Assembly (NCBI GenBank): GCA_903928445.1
Contig: CAIYRB010000163.1
Span: 1 to 64,000, forward strand
Origin: an uncultured Pseudomonadota bacterium
GTDB taxonomy: Bacteria; Bdellovibrionota_B; Oligoflexia; Oligoflexales; CAIYRB01
Direction of reading: 5' to 3'
DNA length: 64,000 nt
Shown: positions 42,781-52,152 of the stretch, in pieces
Numbering within the stretch: the first letter of the stretch is position 1
Layout of the letters: each line of letters starts with the position of its first letter
The notes under the pieces: model-generated
Database searches by the model: none
What the model saw: only the letters and a program-made list of their open reading frames with translations
What the model was told of the DNA's origin: nothing
Program-made: the position numbers and the translations under genes

Positions 42781-43656
42781 TTACGGCGAGGCTCGCTTTG
42801 GCCCAAGTACGCTCGACGCCGGCGCAGGTGCCGCCGTCGGATTCAACGCCGGATTAGGTCCTGGATTTGCCGCTGGCCCATGGGAGCGTGTCGCAGGAGC
42901 CGGACCTGCCGCTGGAGCCGGAGCTTTGGCCGCGGGCTGAGCGGTTGTGCTGCGACCCTCTTGCTGGTCAAACATCGCTGTCATAGCATTGTTGATGGCG
43001 ACCCCTAGAGCCCGTTCTTCCGGCGTTTTAAACGTCGCACCAGGTACCGTTGGCAGTGGTTGTTGGATGCGCGTTGGCAGTGAGGCGACATGCCAAATGC
43101 TGTCGTGCGTGCCTTTGACGTAGAGGTCAAAGGAGACCTTGGCGCTGACGCTGGCTTGATCTGGCCCCGCCTTGCTGGGCAGCGCATTTTTTTCGACGAG
43201 AAAGCCGATGTCAATCAAGCCATCAACCGCTAGGGACTTGAACAGATCACTGCGGTTTTTATAGCTTAGATTGAACGACTCGATCGCCGCAAGGAGCCCA
43301 CTTACGCGGATGCCAGCTATCATTAGGTGGCTGGTAAATTGCTTATAGAGTGGTTTATAGACGTCATTTTTGCGGACCTCTGCCGACGCGAGGGCGGTCC
43401 ACTGCTGCTTTTGCTGCAGTCGATACGCGACTAGTTGATACAGGGACTCCGCCGTCTGCTGCGAATGCAGGATGTATTTCAAAGATTGGTCATCCGCCTT
43501 GGCGGTTGCCGCAAAGCCGATGACCGCGACCTTTTTCACGCGGCGGATCGCCTTCATGTCAGGAGTCGTAACGCAGCCAAGGGCCGAGCAAAGGACAAAG
43601 GTGACGAACCCGGCCCTGCAGCGGCTGCGCGCCGCCTTGGTTTTAGGGCCCGTCAC
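42781..43656 (-). CDS. Predicted lipoprotein with Pro/Ala-rich C-terminal tail, unknown function
   Basis: 291 residues from GTG 43656, chosen because GGAGG is 5 nt upstream and it gives a compact signal ending SALGC (Cys28); a frame from 43683 adds nine residues. The folded part (about 35-225) contains VKKVAVIGFAAT near its start, a pattern seen in periplasmic lipoproteins of the CsgG/LpoB-like kind, but I cannot confirm the family. The last 65 residues are repeated Pro/Ala/Asn-Pro. Follows the acyl-CoA dehydrogenase gene closely, probably the same transcript. Confidence 0.65.
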   Translation of the reverse strand: MTGPKTKAARSRCRAGFVTFVLCSALGCVTTPDMKAIRRVKKVAVIGFAATAKADDQSLKYILHSQQTAESLYQLVAYRLQQKQQWTALASAEVRKNDVYKPLYKQFTSHLMIAGIRVSGLLAAIESFNLSYKNRSDLFKSLAVDGLIDIGFLVEKNALPSKAGPDQASVSAKVSFDLYVKGTHDSIWHVASLPTRIQQPLPTVPGATFKTPEERALGVAINNAMTAMFDQQEGRSTTAQPAAKAPAPAAGPAPATRSHGPAANPGPNPALNPTAAPAPASSVLGPKRASP

Positions 43657-43682
43657 AAAAACCTCCATGATGGTCGCCTTCA

Positions 43683-45545
43683 CTAGGAGGCGAAGCTTTC
43701 GTCGCTGATCGCAAGCAGCGAGAGGTCCTCGTTTTTAATGGTCGCTGCGAGCAGGCTGGCTTCAGGCAAGACGTTTTTCAGATAAAAAGTCGCGCCGTGC
43801 AGTTTGCCAAGATAATAAGCGGCGTCGGCGTGACGCTTGGCCAAGGCGGTAACGGCAGCTTGATCGTTTGGATCGACGCCGTTCTCGGCAGCAATAGCGA
43901 GAAATTTTGGCGCGGCGATTCCAGCTGCCCAATAATGAAACCAGCCCAAGGCGACCGTTCCGAATAGATTGAGAAATGGATAGGCTTTGACCAAAGGCAC
44001 GATCTGCTTACCGCTCTTGCTACATTCCTGGAAGTAGACGGCACTGCCGACTAAATCCTTGATGGCCTGGATCATCGGACCGACAAGCGGCGCCAGCAGC
44101 GGCTGATCTTTGTGGCGATGGACTCGCTCCTGCATCATCGTGACCAGGGCCTTAAAGGTTTCGCCTTTGTTCATGCCCAACTTGCGGCCGATGAGATCCA
44201 GCGCCTGCACTCCGTTGGTACCCTCGTAGATCGAGCCGATCTTCATATCGCGCATCAGCTGCTCGATTGGATAATCCTGGGTGTAGCCATAACCACCATG
44301 GGTCTGCAGCGCCAGATCGGTGACGCGAAAGCCGATGTCGGTGCAGTAGGCTTTGACTATTGGGATCAGGAGATCCCTGATGCCGTCCCAAGTGGCCCCT
44401 TCGGTGCCGCTGGTGCAGTGGGCCTTGTCGTCGGCGAGTGAGCAAAAGTAAACCAGGCCGCGCATGCCCTCGACGTGGGTCTTCATCCACATCAACATGC
44501 GCCTGACATCGGGGTGACGGATGATCGGCACCTTCGCTGCGTTCGGGTCCTTGGCCTGAGTCGCGTCTGAGCTTTGCACGCGCTCGGTGGCATACTTGAG
44601 GGCCTGCAGGTAGGCGAGTGAAGCCGTGCCGACGCCTTGAATGCCCATGCCGATACGGGCTTCGTTCATCATTTGAAACATGATGCGAAGGCCTTGGCGC
44701 GGCTCGCCGAGGATTTCACCATAGCAATCCTGTTGATCACCGAAGCTCATCGCACACGTAGCGCTACCCTTTAAGCCCATTTTGTGTTCGATGCCGGAAA
44801 TGGTGTAGTCATTGCGGCGACCGAGGCTGCCATCGGCGTTGACTAGGAACTTTGGCACCAGAAAGATCGACACTCCACCAGCGCCGGCGGGGTCACCCTC
44901 GATCCTGGCCAGTACGGGGTGAATGATATTGCTGTATAGATCCGAGTCGCCACCCGAGATAAAGATCTTTGATCCCACCAAGCGGTAACTGCCATCAGGC
45001 TGCTTGATGGCGCGTGTCGTCAGAGCGCCGACGTCGGTGCCTGCTGCAGGCTCCGTCAGGGCCATCGTGCCACCCCACGTACCGGCGTACATGGGCGCCA
45101 TATAGGTGCTTTTTTGTGCTTCAGAACCGTGGTTCGCAATAAGGTTGGCGGCGCCGACCGACGCCTCCATATAGAGATTGAAACCCATGTTGAAGATGAC
45201 GTGCTCGCGCACCGCGGTATCCATCAGCAGCGGCATGCCCTGGCCGCCGAGTTCCACCGGCACGTGCACCGCGGCCAGGCCCGATTCGATAAACGCATCG
45301 CGCAGCGCGTGGTAGCACGCTGGAACTCTGACTTGGCCATCCTTGAGCGAGGCACCTTCGCGGTCGGCGACGGCGAAGGTTGGCCAGACCGTCTCTCGGC
45401 TGAGCTTGGCGGACAGTTCCAGGGCCATGTCGAACATCGACCGATCGTAGTCGCGGTAGGGTTCGTACTGCAGCAGTTGCTCGATCTCAAGCATTTCATA
45501 GAGGACGAAGGCTTGATCGCGGGTATCGACGCTAAACGAGGTCAT
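43683..45545 (-). CDS. Acyl-CoA dehydrogenase (long form)
   Basis: FAD enzyme that introduces the alpha-beta double bond in acyl-CoA, the first step of beta-oxidation. 620 residues, longer than the 380-400 of the short class, with an extra C-terminal helical domain. Motifs: MALTEPAAGTDVGAL (FAD/substrate binding), GSKIFISGGD, GIEHKMGLKGSATC, THGGYGYTQDYPIEQLMRD and IYEGTNGVQALDL with the usual catalytic-region Glu. Between a cyclic-nucleotide-binding gene (53 nt upstream) and a lipoprotein gene. Substrate chain length unknown; no electron-transfer flavoprotein gene is close. Confidence 0.93.
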   Translation of the reverse strand: MTSFSVDTRDQAFVLYEMLEIEQLLQYEPYRDYDRSMFDMALELSAKLSRETVWPTFAVADREGASLKDGQVRVPACYHALRDAFIESGLAAVHVPVELGGQGMPLLMDTAVREHVIFNMGFNLYMEASVGAANLIANHGSEAQKSTYMAPMYAGTWGGTMALTEPAAGTDVGALTTRAIKQPDGSYRLVGSKIFISGGDSDLYSNIIHPVLARIEGDPAGAGGVSIFLVPKFLVNADGSLGRRNDYTISGIEHKMGLKGSATCAMSFGDQQDCYGEILGEPRQGLRIMFQMMNEARIGMGIQGVGTASLAYLQALKYATERVQSSDATQAKDPNAAKVPIIRHPDVRRMLMWMKTHVEGMRGLVYFCSLADDKAHCTSGTEGATWDGIRDLLIPIVKAYCTDIGFRVTDLALQTHGGYGYTQDYPIEQLMRDMKIGSIYEGTNGVQALDLIGRKLGMNKGETFKALVTMMQERVHRHKDQPLLAPLVGPMIQAIKDLVGSAVYFQECSKSGKQIVPLVKAYPFLNLFGTVALGWFHYWAAGIAAPKFLAIAAENGVDPNDQAAVTALAKRHADAAYYLGKLHGATFYLKNVLPEASLLAATIKNEDLSLLAISDESFAS

Positions 45546-45598
45546 GAGGCGCTCCGATCTTCAGGCGAAAGCACGGTAAACATAGAGGCTGCGTCCAA

Positions 45599-46081
45599 TT
45601 AGCGGTGGTGGGAGCCGTGTTGCTTGGCCCGCAGTGAGCGGATTTCCTTAGTGGTCTTCTCGAATAAAATGCCCAGGTGCCAAGCGAGGGCTTTGTAGAC
45701 CTTGAGGGCCACGGCCGGTTTGGCCTCGATGGCAAGGGTCAGCTTGTCAAAGCCGATGCGGATGACCTCGGTCCTTTCGACGACCTCGACGGAGGTGCCA
45801 CGTGGGCTATGCGACAGTAGCGAGGTCTCGCCGAACAGCGCACCGCTACCGAGCAGGCCAAAGCTGTCCTCGGTGTGGTTGGTCGGGCCCCAGGTCTCGG
45901 TTTGGACGGTGCCGTAGCGGACGATGAACAAGGATTCCGGCTTGTCGCCCTGACTGAATATAGTCTCGCCGGGTTCGTAGGCGTGAAGTTCGGCCACGGC
46001 CGCGATCACGCTTAATTCATCGCTGCTAAGGGTAGAGAAAAGGTAGGCCTTTTTCAGATCTTTAAGCCATTCATTGGACAT
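45599..46081 (-). CDS. Stand-alone cyclic-nucleotide-binding domain protein
   Basis: 160 residues made of a single cNMP-binding beta-roll (about 12-130): YEPGETIFSQGDKPESLFIV, then GALFGETSLLSHSPRGTSVEV, which is the phosphate-binding cassette with Gly-Glu and Arg retained. After a helical stretch the protein ends; there is no helix-turn-helix as in Crp. It could sense cAMP or c-di-GMP-like nucleotides and act by binding a partner. First gene of the probable operon with the acyl-CoA dehydrogenase. No cyclase is nearby. Confidence 0.8.
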   Translation of the reverse strand: MSNEWLKDLKKAYLFSTLSSDELSVIAAVAELHAYEPGETIFSQGDKPESLFIVRYGTVQTETWGPTNHTEDSFGLLGSGALFGETSLLSHSPRGTSVEVVERTEVIRIGFDKLTLAIEAKPAVALKVYKALAWHLGILFEKTTKEIRSLRAKQHGSHHR

Positions 46082-46224
46082 CGTGCAAAACCTTTCGCGG
46101 TAGATGCGGCTACGGTTTGATGATGGTATCTTATCCGTGAAAAGTCACGAATGCGCCAGATGATATGCGAAAGGGGGTAGCACCTTGTGGCGGATCGGCG
46201 TAGACATACGCCCAGAGGACACCT

Positions 46225-47688
46225 ATGGTAAAGCCATCCATGCTGAATCGTCGGCGTTTCATCCAGGCTAGCGCCGTGGTTGGTGCCACGGCCTTGGTGA
46301 CGGAGGCTAAGGTCGCCACCGATGGTGACTATGGGGCTAGTTCTTCCGTCGTTGCGCGCGACGGTGAGTTTTGCAACTGGACTGGTAACATCCGCTCGCG
46401 CCCGGCTTCCATGGTGCGTCCCAGCACTTTGGCGGAGCTTCAGGCTGCCGTCAGCGCTGCGGTCAAAGTCAAAGCCGTCGGTAGCGGGCACAGCTTTACT
46501 CCCTGTGCCCATACCAACGAAACGATGATTCAAACCGATGATTTGACAGAAATTCTTGCGGTGGATCCGGTGCTCCTCCGGGTTAAGGTCGAGGCTGGCA
46601 AGAAATTGTTCGAGCTCAATGACGAGCTTGCCGAATTGGGCCTGGCGATTCCCAGCCTCGGTGATGTCGTTGTGCAATCGTTGGCGGGAGCGATCTCGAC
46701 CGGCACCCATGGCACCGGTATGGCCTGGGGCTCACTCTCTGATGGTGCCTTCGTCCACGGCATGGAACTGGTCCTTGCTGATGGCACCTTGCTGTCGCTA
46801 GACGCGGATCGCCCCGCCGACCTGCCGCTGCTGCAGGCCGCGAGGCTGGGTCTAGGCTGCTTGGGGATTGTCTACTCCATCACCTTAAACTTGGTACCCG
46901 CCCACAATCTCGAGCGGCGCAGCCGGTTGATGACTTTGGCCGAAGCCTTGGAGCCGCGACGATACCATAGCAACGATCACTTCGAATTCTTTCGCTTTCC
47001 CTTCACGGATAAGGTCCAGGGCGTTACGCGCAACATCACCACGGCGCCGCCGCAAAAGCAGTTGTTGCGCAGTTTTTTCGCCAAGCTAGTCATTGAAAAT
47101 GCCTGCCTTGGGACCATCCTCAATGTCGCGTCGCTGCGGCCCAACATGGTGCCTCGGGCCATGGCGCTGCTGGCGGACCTGGTGCCGAGCGAGGTCCAGG
47201 TCGATCGCTCCGAGTTGGTGATGAGTTCAAAGCGTTGGGTGCGGGCTTTTGAAATTGAGTATGCCATTCCGCTCGACCGTGCTGCCGAGATGCAAGAGCG
47301 CTACGGCGCCGTCGTCAAGGCCTTCGCTGCGCGCCGGAAGGATCCATACTACGCCAATTTTCCGACCGAGTGTCGCTTTGCCCGAGGCGACCTGGGTAAT
47401 TTACTCAGCCCAACTCAGGGGCATGACAGCTGCTGGTTTTCGGTGGCGTCGCATATCTCCTTTGCCGGCTATGAGTCGTTCTTCCGTGCGGTCGAGGTCG
47501 AGTTGTTGGAAGTAGGTGGGCGGCCGCATTGGGGCAAGATGTTTTACCGTAATCCGGTCGAGTTATATCCAGACTTCGCGGCCTTTGCCAAGGTTAGGCA
47601 ACACCTTGATCCGCACGGCAAGTTCAGCAACGTCTATGTTGAACGCTTGCTTGCTGGCGAGGAGATGAAAAATGACCTGTCGGTATAG
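46225..47688 (+). CDS. FAD-dependent sugar-lactone oxidase (D-arabinono-1,4-lactone/L-gulonolactone oxidase family), Tat-type signal
   Basis: 487 residues. N-terminal NRRRFIQASAVVGATALV (8-25) is a twin-arginine signal, so the folded flavoprotein would be exported. VAO-type FAD domain: RPSTLAELQAAV, then AVGSGHSF with His89 as the likely covalent flavin ligand, and ISTGTHGTG. The C-terminal ALO domain ends HWGKMFYRNPVELYPDFAAF and DPHGKFSNVYVERLL, typical for aldonolactone oxidases. AGAGGA is 6 nt before the ATG. Divergent from the cyclic-nucleotide gene. Substrate is probably a sugar lactone or sugar alcohol at the cell surface. Confidence 0.87.
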   Translation: MVKPSMLNRRRFIQASAVVGATALVTEAKVATDGDYGASSSVVARDGEFCNWTGNIRSRPASMVRPSTLAELQAAVSAAVKVKAVGSGHSFTPCAHTNETMIQTDDLTEILAVDPVLLRVKVEAGKKLFELNDELAELGLAIPSLGDVVVQSLAGAISTGTHGTGMAWGSLSDGAFVHGMELVLADGTLLSLDADRPADLPLLQAARLGLGCLGIVYSITLNLVPAHNLERRSRLMTLAEALEPRRYHSNDHFEFFRFPFTDKVQGVTRNITTAPPQKQLLRSFFAKLVIENACLGTILNVASLRPNMVPRAMALLADLVPSEVQVDRSELVMSSKRWVRAFEIEYAIPLDRAAEMQERYGAVVKAFAARRKDPYYANFPTECRFARGDLGNLLSPTQGHDSCWFSVASHISFAGYESFFRAVEVELLEVGGRPHWGKMFYRNPVELYPDFAAFAKVRQHLDPHGKFSNVYVERLLAGEEMKNDLSV

Positions 47689-47703
47689 CGCCTGCGTCCT
47701 TGC

Positions 47704-49230
47704 TTAAATTTTATTTGGTGTGGAGCAGCGTGGCTTTTGACTAAACGCCTCTAGCCTGAGCCCGTGCCACGCCACATAGATGAGGCGCAGCAGGCGCGGC
47801 GTATAGAGTGCATCGACGAAGCGGTCAAAACGCCGGAGTTTTTCCCGCGTGTACGGATACCAATTGGCCTCGATTTTGCTGTTGGCTTGATCGATCAGCA
47901 CCGCCTTGCTGCGGGTGAAGCCGAGCAGACCCTCCGGCCCGCGCAGTTTGCCAAAGCCACTTTTTTTGGCGCCACCAAAGGGGAGGCCAGGATTGCCTTC
48001 GCTCATATTGACGTTGTTGATCGACACGCCGCCGACTTCAAGCGCCGCGGCGACGCGCATGGCGCGTTTCTTGTCGGCGCTGAAGACACTGGCGCACAGG
48101 CCGTAGTCGCTAGCATTGGCCAGGTGCACGGCCTCGGCTTCATCTTGGAATGCCATCACCGGCAAGACCGGACCAAAGGTTTCTTCGCGCCAAACCAGCA
48201 TGTCGGTGGTGATCTGGTCTAAGATGATCGGTGTCACCAACAAATGATCTTTAGTTGGGACTTGGCCAAAACGCAAACGGGCGCCCTTTGCTAGGGCATC
48301 CTCGACGTGTTGGGTCACTTTGTCGCGTTGAAAGGCCACCGTCATGCGGCCAAGGTCGGCATCGCCCGGATCGTCTGAGCGCACCACCAGGCGTTTCGCC
48401 TCGGCCACCAGTTGTTCTAGGAACGGCTCATACACCGCTGACTCGACCAGCAGCCGCTCGACGCCGCTGCAAGACTGGCCAGCGTTGGTGAATGCCCCCC
48501 AAAGGGCCCCGGCGACTGGACGCCGCAGGGGTGAATCGGCGAAGACGATCATGGCATCTTTGCCGCCCAGTTCGAGTTCAACCGGAATCAGCTGACGCGC
48601 GGCTTGCGCCATGATCTTGGCGCCGGTGGGTCCGCTGCCGGTAAAAAAGATCTTCGCTGGACCCTGTTCGATCAGCGCTTCGCCGACCGCGCCATCACCG
48701 TAGACAATCTGCACCAAGGCCTGCAGCACTGGCGACGTCGCCAGACAGGCCTCAAGTAGACCGGTGCAGGGTGTGTGCTCAGATGGCTTGTACACGACCG
48801 CGTTGCCGGTGACTACCGCGGCAGCGATCGCCGTCACGGCGTTGTGAAAGGGATAATTCCAGGGGCATATGACCAGCACCACGCCTAGGGCTTCGTGCAG
48901 CAGCAGCGATTTTTTACCGAATAAAGTAATCGGTGTTTTGACGCGCTCCGGAGCCAAGAGCGCTTGTGCATTGGCCTCAAGCCAGGTGATCCAGTCGACC
49001 GTGCCGATGATCTCGGCGATCAGGGCATCGGTGCGGCATTTGCCCACCTCCGCCATGACGCGCTCGACGATGCTGGTCCTGCTGCGTAGGATCTCCGCCT
49101 TCAACTTAGCAAGCTCAGCGAGGCGCGCGGCGATGCTTAAGTGGCGGTAGCGGTCAAAGCCCTGTTGTGCGGCGGAAAATGCTTGCTGCGGCGCGTCCAT
49201 CGGACCTACGGCTGCTGACGTCGGATGCAT
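47704..49230 (-). CDS. Aldehyde dehydrogenase family protein
   Basis: NAD(P)-dependent oxidation of an aldehyde to the acid. 508 residues. Key residues: Asn125 (CPWNYPFHN), VVYKPSEHTP, FTGSGPTGAKI, general base Glu220 (ELGGKDAM), nucleophile Cys254 (NAGQSCSGVERL), and EETFGPVLPVM. The C-terminal 70 residues extend past the usual end and include an aromatic, basic stretch, which might contact a membrane, as in some fatty-aldehyde dehydrogenases. Convergent with the lactone oxidase gene. Confidence 0.93.
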   Translation of the reverse strand: MHPTSAAVGPMDAPQQAFSAAQQGFDRYRHLSIAARLAELAKLKAEILRSRTSIVERVMAEVGKCRTDALIAEIIGTVDWITWLEANAQALLAPERVKTPITLFGKKSLLLHEALGVVLVICPWNYPFHNAVTAIAAAVVTGNAVVYKPSEHTPCTGLLEACLATSPVLQALVQIVYGDGAVGEALIEQGPAKIFFTGSGPTGAKIMAQAARQLIPVELELGGKDAMIVFADSPLRRPVAGALWGAFTNAGQSCSGVERLLVESAVYEPFLEQLVAEAKRLVVRSDDPGDADLGRMTVAFQRDKVTQHVEDALAKGARLRFGQVPTKDHLLVTPIILDQITTDMLVWREETFGPVLPVMAFQDEAEAVHLANASDYGLCASVFSADKKRAMRVAAALEVGGVSINNVNMSEGNPGLPFGGAKKSGFGKLRGPEGLLGFTRSKAVLIDQANSKIEANWYPYTREKLRRFDRFVDALYTPRLLRLIYVAWHGLRLEAFSQKPRCSTPNKI

Positions 49231-49382
49231 CCTGCTCTCCTTCTAGACCAACGCCGGGGTGGGACGGCGGGAGGGAATCCTAGCATGGTCTTCTAGCCTG
49301 GTCTTTCGGATCATCGTGCTGGTTTCCGCAGATTGGCTATTTTATAGTGTTACGACTTTGAGTCTCTAGTCGGAGTTCCTCC

Positions 49383-49910
49383 TTGCCTACAGCTAAGACA
49401 ACTAAGACAGCTAAAACCAAAAAAGCAGCGGAAATCGCTAAACAACCATTTTGGCAGCGTAAAACCTTGGCGCAGCTGAACCGCAAGGAATGGGAGTCCC
49501 TGTGCGACGGGTGCGGCCGCTGCTGTTTAAACAAGTTCGAGGAAGACAGCGGTGAGATCCTCTACACCGACGTCGCCTGCAAGCTGCTGAATACCGAGTC
49601 CTGCCGCTGTGGCAACTACCGGCAGCGGCAAAAGCTGGTGCCAGATTGCGTCAATCTGACGGTCGAGACCATGCTAGACATGACCTGTTTACCTCCCACC
49701 TGCGGCTACCGGCTGCTCCAGGAGGGTAAAAAACTCTATTGGTGGCACCCACTTGTCTCCGGTCGTGCGGATTCGGTGCACGAGGCCGGGATCTCCGTGC
49801 GCGGGCGGGTGGTGTCCGAGCTTGGGTTGTCCGAGGCCGAGATCGAACAGCGCCTGGTGCGTTGGCCACAGAGTAAAACCGCGTTAAAGCGCCCAAAAAG
49901 CGGCGGTTAA
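49383..49910 (+). CDS. YcgN/YkgJ-family cysteine-cluster protein (UPF0260)
   Basis: 175 residues, TTG start with CGGAG 7 nt upstream. After a Lys/Ala/Thr-rich leader of 20 residues, the family core begins with [19 protein letters not shown]. The metal-binding CDGCGRCC cluster (Cys41, 44, 47, 48) is followed by Cys66, Cys74, Cys76, Cys89, CLPPTC (102, 107) and YWWHPLVSG. Proteins of this family are thought to hold zinc or an iron-sulfur centre; their role is not established. Possible terminator: GCCCAAAA at 49891 with TTTTGGGC near 49930. Confidence 0.9.
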   Translation: MPTAKTTKTAKTKKAAEIAKQPFWQRKTLAQLNRKEWESLCDGCGRCCLNKFEEDSGEILYTDVACKLLNTESCRCGNYRQRQKLVPDCVNLTVETMLDMTCLPPTCGYRLLQEGKKLYWWHPLVSGRADSVHEAGISVRGRVVSELGLSEAEIEQRLVRWPQSKTALKRPKSGG

Positions 49911-50072
49911 GATCGTAGCAAATTTTTGCTTTTGGGCGATCTTTAGAAAAAAGCACTAGACCAGGCCCGCCACGGACGCTATATCAGCCCCGACAAAGCA
50001 CACCCGTATAAGCTGGAGATTGGTCCAGCGTTTCTACCAGACACCGTAATGTCTGCCTATGAGGAGCCCGGA

Positions 50073-50627
50073 ATGTCTAGAAGTGTAGGTTCGTTAGCGT
50101 CTTGTTGTGCGACCTTTGTGATGGCTCTGTGGGCAGGGGTTGCCCAAGCTGGCCAGGGTCCTCAAGGCCCGGATCAGGGTGCGGATCAGGGCCAGGCTCT
50201 GGCCCCGCAAATTTCCGGGATCCCTGCCTGTTTTGACACCAACCACGTCGTTCTCGAGATCAACAACATCCAGGTCGCGTACTGGAAGACGACGACGCCT
50301 AACCAGTTCCACAGCCGGGCTCACGTCCGTGGCCCGGTGGTACGGATCTACAATGACCATGCCGGTCACAATCACATGAGCGTCCAGATCGGCAGCACCG
50401 CCGACGTCGCCATCGAGTTGATTTATAATCAGGAGTTTGGCGCCTTGCCCGAGGTAGTCGTGGGCGCTGAGGTTGAGACCTGCGGCGACTACATCACCTC
50501 GACGGCTCAGTCTGGGACCTACCCGGCATCTCCGGATGGAGCCATCGTGCATTGGGTCCACCGCTCGACCAGGCCCGGCCATGAATCGGGCTATGTCGCG
50601 ATCTCCGGCGTTGTCTACGGTTACTAG
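50073..50627 (+). CDS. Small exported protein, unknown function
   Basis: 184 residues from ATG 50073, which has GAGGAG 5 nt upstream; an ATG at 50049 lies before that site. Signal peptide ends AGVAQA. Then a GPQGPDQGADQGQ low-complexity segment, and a beta-rich domain with His motifs (YNDHAGHNHMSV; AIVHWVHRSTRPGHESG) that could bind metal. Two Cys in the domain may pair. The stop is followed after 4 nt by the stop of the convergent malic enzyme. No family recognised. Confidence 0.65.
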   Translation: MSRSVGSLASCCATFVMALWAGVAQAGQGPQGPDQGADQGQALAPQISGIPACFDTNHVVLEINNIQVAYWKTTTPNQFHSRAHVRGPVVRIYNDHAGHNHMSVQIGSTADVAIELIYNQEFGALPEVVVGAEVETCGDYITSTAQSGTYPASPDGAIVHWVHRSTRPGHESGYVAISGVVYGY

Positions 50628-50631
50628 CACA

Positions 50632-51963
50632 TTACGGTTTAGGGGGCGGCGCGAGCAACTGCGTGACCACCTCCGACGGTCTTAGCAGGCGCCCGATTTG
50701 CTCACGGTAGCGGTCGATGTCGACATGCAGCCGCGCCACTCCTGAGTCCATCGCCGCTTTTGCCACCGCGGGTGCGACGTGAAAGAGGACGCGTGGATCC
50801 ACTGGCTTTGGGATCAGGTAGTCGCGACCAAATTGGTACGACTCGCTGTCTTTGTAGGCCCGCATCACGACCTCCGGCACCGGCTCCTTGGCCAAGGCGG
50901 CAATTGCGAGCGCCGCGGCCAGCTTCATCGCTTCATTGACCGTGGTGGCGCGCACATCCAGAGCGCCGCGAAAGATGTAGGGAAAGCCGAGCACGTTATT
51001 TACCTGATTGGGAAAGTCTGAGCGCCCTGTGGCGATGATGGCGTCCGGTCGTACCTGCCTAGCCAAGTCTGGGTCGATCTCGGGGTCAGGGTTGGCCAAG
51101 GCAAAGATGATCGGCGTTACGCCCATTCCTTTGAGCATCTCGGCGCTCAAGGCATTGGCGGCAGAGACGCCAACGAAGGCATCAGCGCCCCTTAGGGCCT
51201 CGGCCATGGTGCGCAGTGCGGTTGTTTTGGCAAAACGTTGCTTATATTTGTTTAGGTCCGTCCGGCCATCATGAACCACGCCTTTGCTGTCGCAAAGCGT
51301 CAGGTTTTTTGCCTTAACACCAAGCGATAGAAACAACGAGGCGCAGGCGATCGCTGCGGCTCCGGCGCCGGAGAAGACGACGTGGACCTCGCTAATCGAC
51401 TTTTTCGCTACCTCTAACGCATTGAGGAAGGCGGCGCCGGCGATGATGGCCGTGCCGTGCTGGTCATCGTGAAAGACGGGAATCTGCATCTGCGCGCGCA
51501 GCTGCTCCTCGATGTAAAAGCATTCCGGGGCTTTGATATCCTCGAGATTGATGCCGCCAAAGGTTGGCTCCATGGCCTTGACCGCGGCAATGAAGACATC
51601 CGGATCATTGGCGTCCAGCTCGATATCAAAGACGTCGATGTCGGCAAAGCGCTTAAACAGCATCGCTTTACCTTCCATCACCGGCTTGGCTGCATGTGGG
51701 CCGATATCCCCAAGTCCAAGCACCGCCGTGCCGTTGGTGATGACTCCGACGAGGTTGCTGCGGCCGGTGTATTGAAAAGAGTCGCTCGCGTTTTTTGCGA
51801 TCGCTAAACAGGGGGCGGCAACCCCCGGAGTGTACGCGAGCGATAGATCCTGTTGCGTATCAAGCGGCTTTTTAATGCCGGTAAAGGTCTTGCCGCGCGG
51901 TTCGCGTGCATGATACTCCAGGGCTGCAACTTTAAGCTGTTCTCTTAGTTCGTCGCGCATCAA
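50632..51963 (-). CDS. NADP-type malic enzyme, short form
   Basis: Oxidative decarboxylation of malate to pyruvate with NAD(P)H. 443 residues, so it lacks the C-terminal phosphotransacetylase-like domain of E. coli MaeB (759). Motifs: [14 protein letters not shown] (catalytic Tyr44), [49 protein letters not shown] (metal ligands), [13 protein letters not shown], and the Rossmann loop [13 protein letters not shown]. Transcribed alone toward the small exported protein gene. Confidence 0.93.
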   Translation of the reverse strand: MMRDELREQLKVAALEYHAREPRGKTFTGIKKPLDTQQDLSLAYTPGVAAPCLAIAKNASDSFQYTGRSNLVGVITNGTAVLGLGDIGPHAAKPVMEGKAMLFKRFADIDVFDIELDANDPDVFIAAVKAMEPTFGGINLEDIKAPECFYIEEQLRAQMQIPVFHDDQHGTAIIAGAAFLNALEVAKKSISEVHVVFSGAGAAAIACASLFLSLGVKAKNLTLCDSKGVVHDGRTDLNKYKQRFAKTTALRTMAEALRGADAFVGVSAANALSAEMLKGMGVTPIIFALANPDPEIDPDLARQVRPDAIIATGRSDFPNQVNNVLGFPYIFRGALDVRATTVNEAMKLAAALAIAALAKEPVPEVVMRAYKDSESYQFGRDYLIPKPVDPRVLFHVAPAVAKAAMDSGVARLHVDIDRYREQIGRLLRPSEVVTQLLAPPPKP

Positions 51964-52035
51964 GCCTCCTGCTTACGCTTGCCTGCCTGTGCAGTTGGGA
52001 AAATGCCAAACTCAGTTTTACCGGTGCGACTCGGC

Positions 52036-52069
52036 CGTACTGGACGATTTAGTACGCCAGAGATATAAT
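52036..52069 (+). promoter_or_regulatory. Promoter with overlapping operator-like palindrome for the GH31 gene
   Basis: TGGACG (52041-52046) and a perfect TATAAT (52064-52069) are spaced by 17 nt. A perfect inverted repeat CGTACT-N9-AGTACG (52036-52056) covers the -35 element and most of the spacer, where a repressor would block RNA polymerase. The element lies 84 nt before the TTG start of the glycosidase and faces it. Confidence 0.55.
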
Positions 52070-52152
52070 CAGGGTATCCCAAGAAAATCTGTGCCGCTTC
52101 AACTATTGCTGGCTCTTCCTTTCACTCTTGTCCCCAATCTGGAGAGACAACC

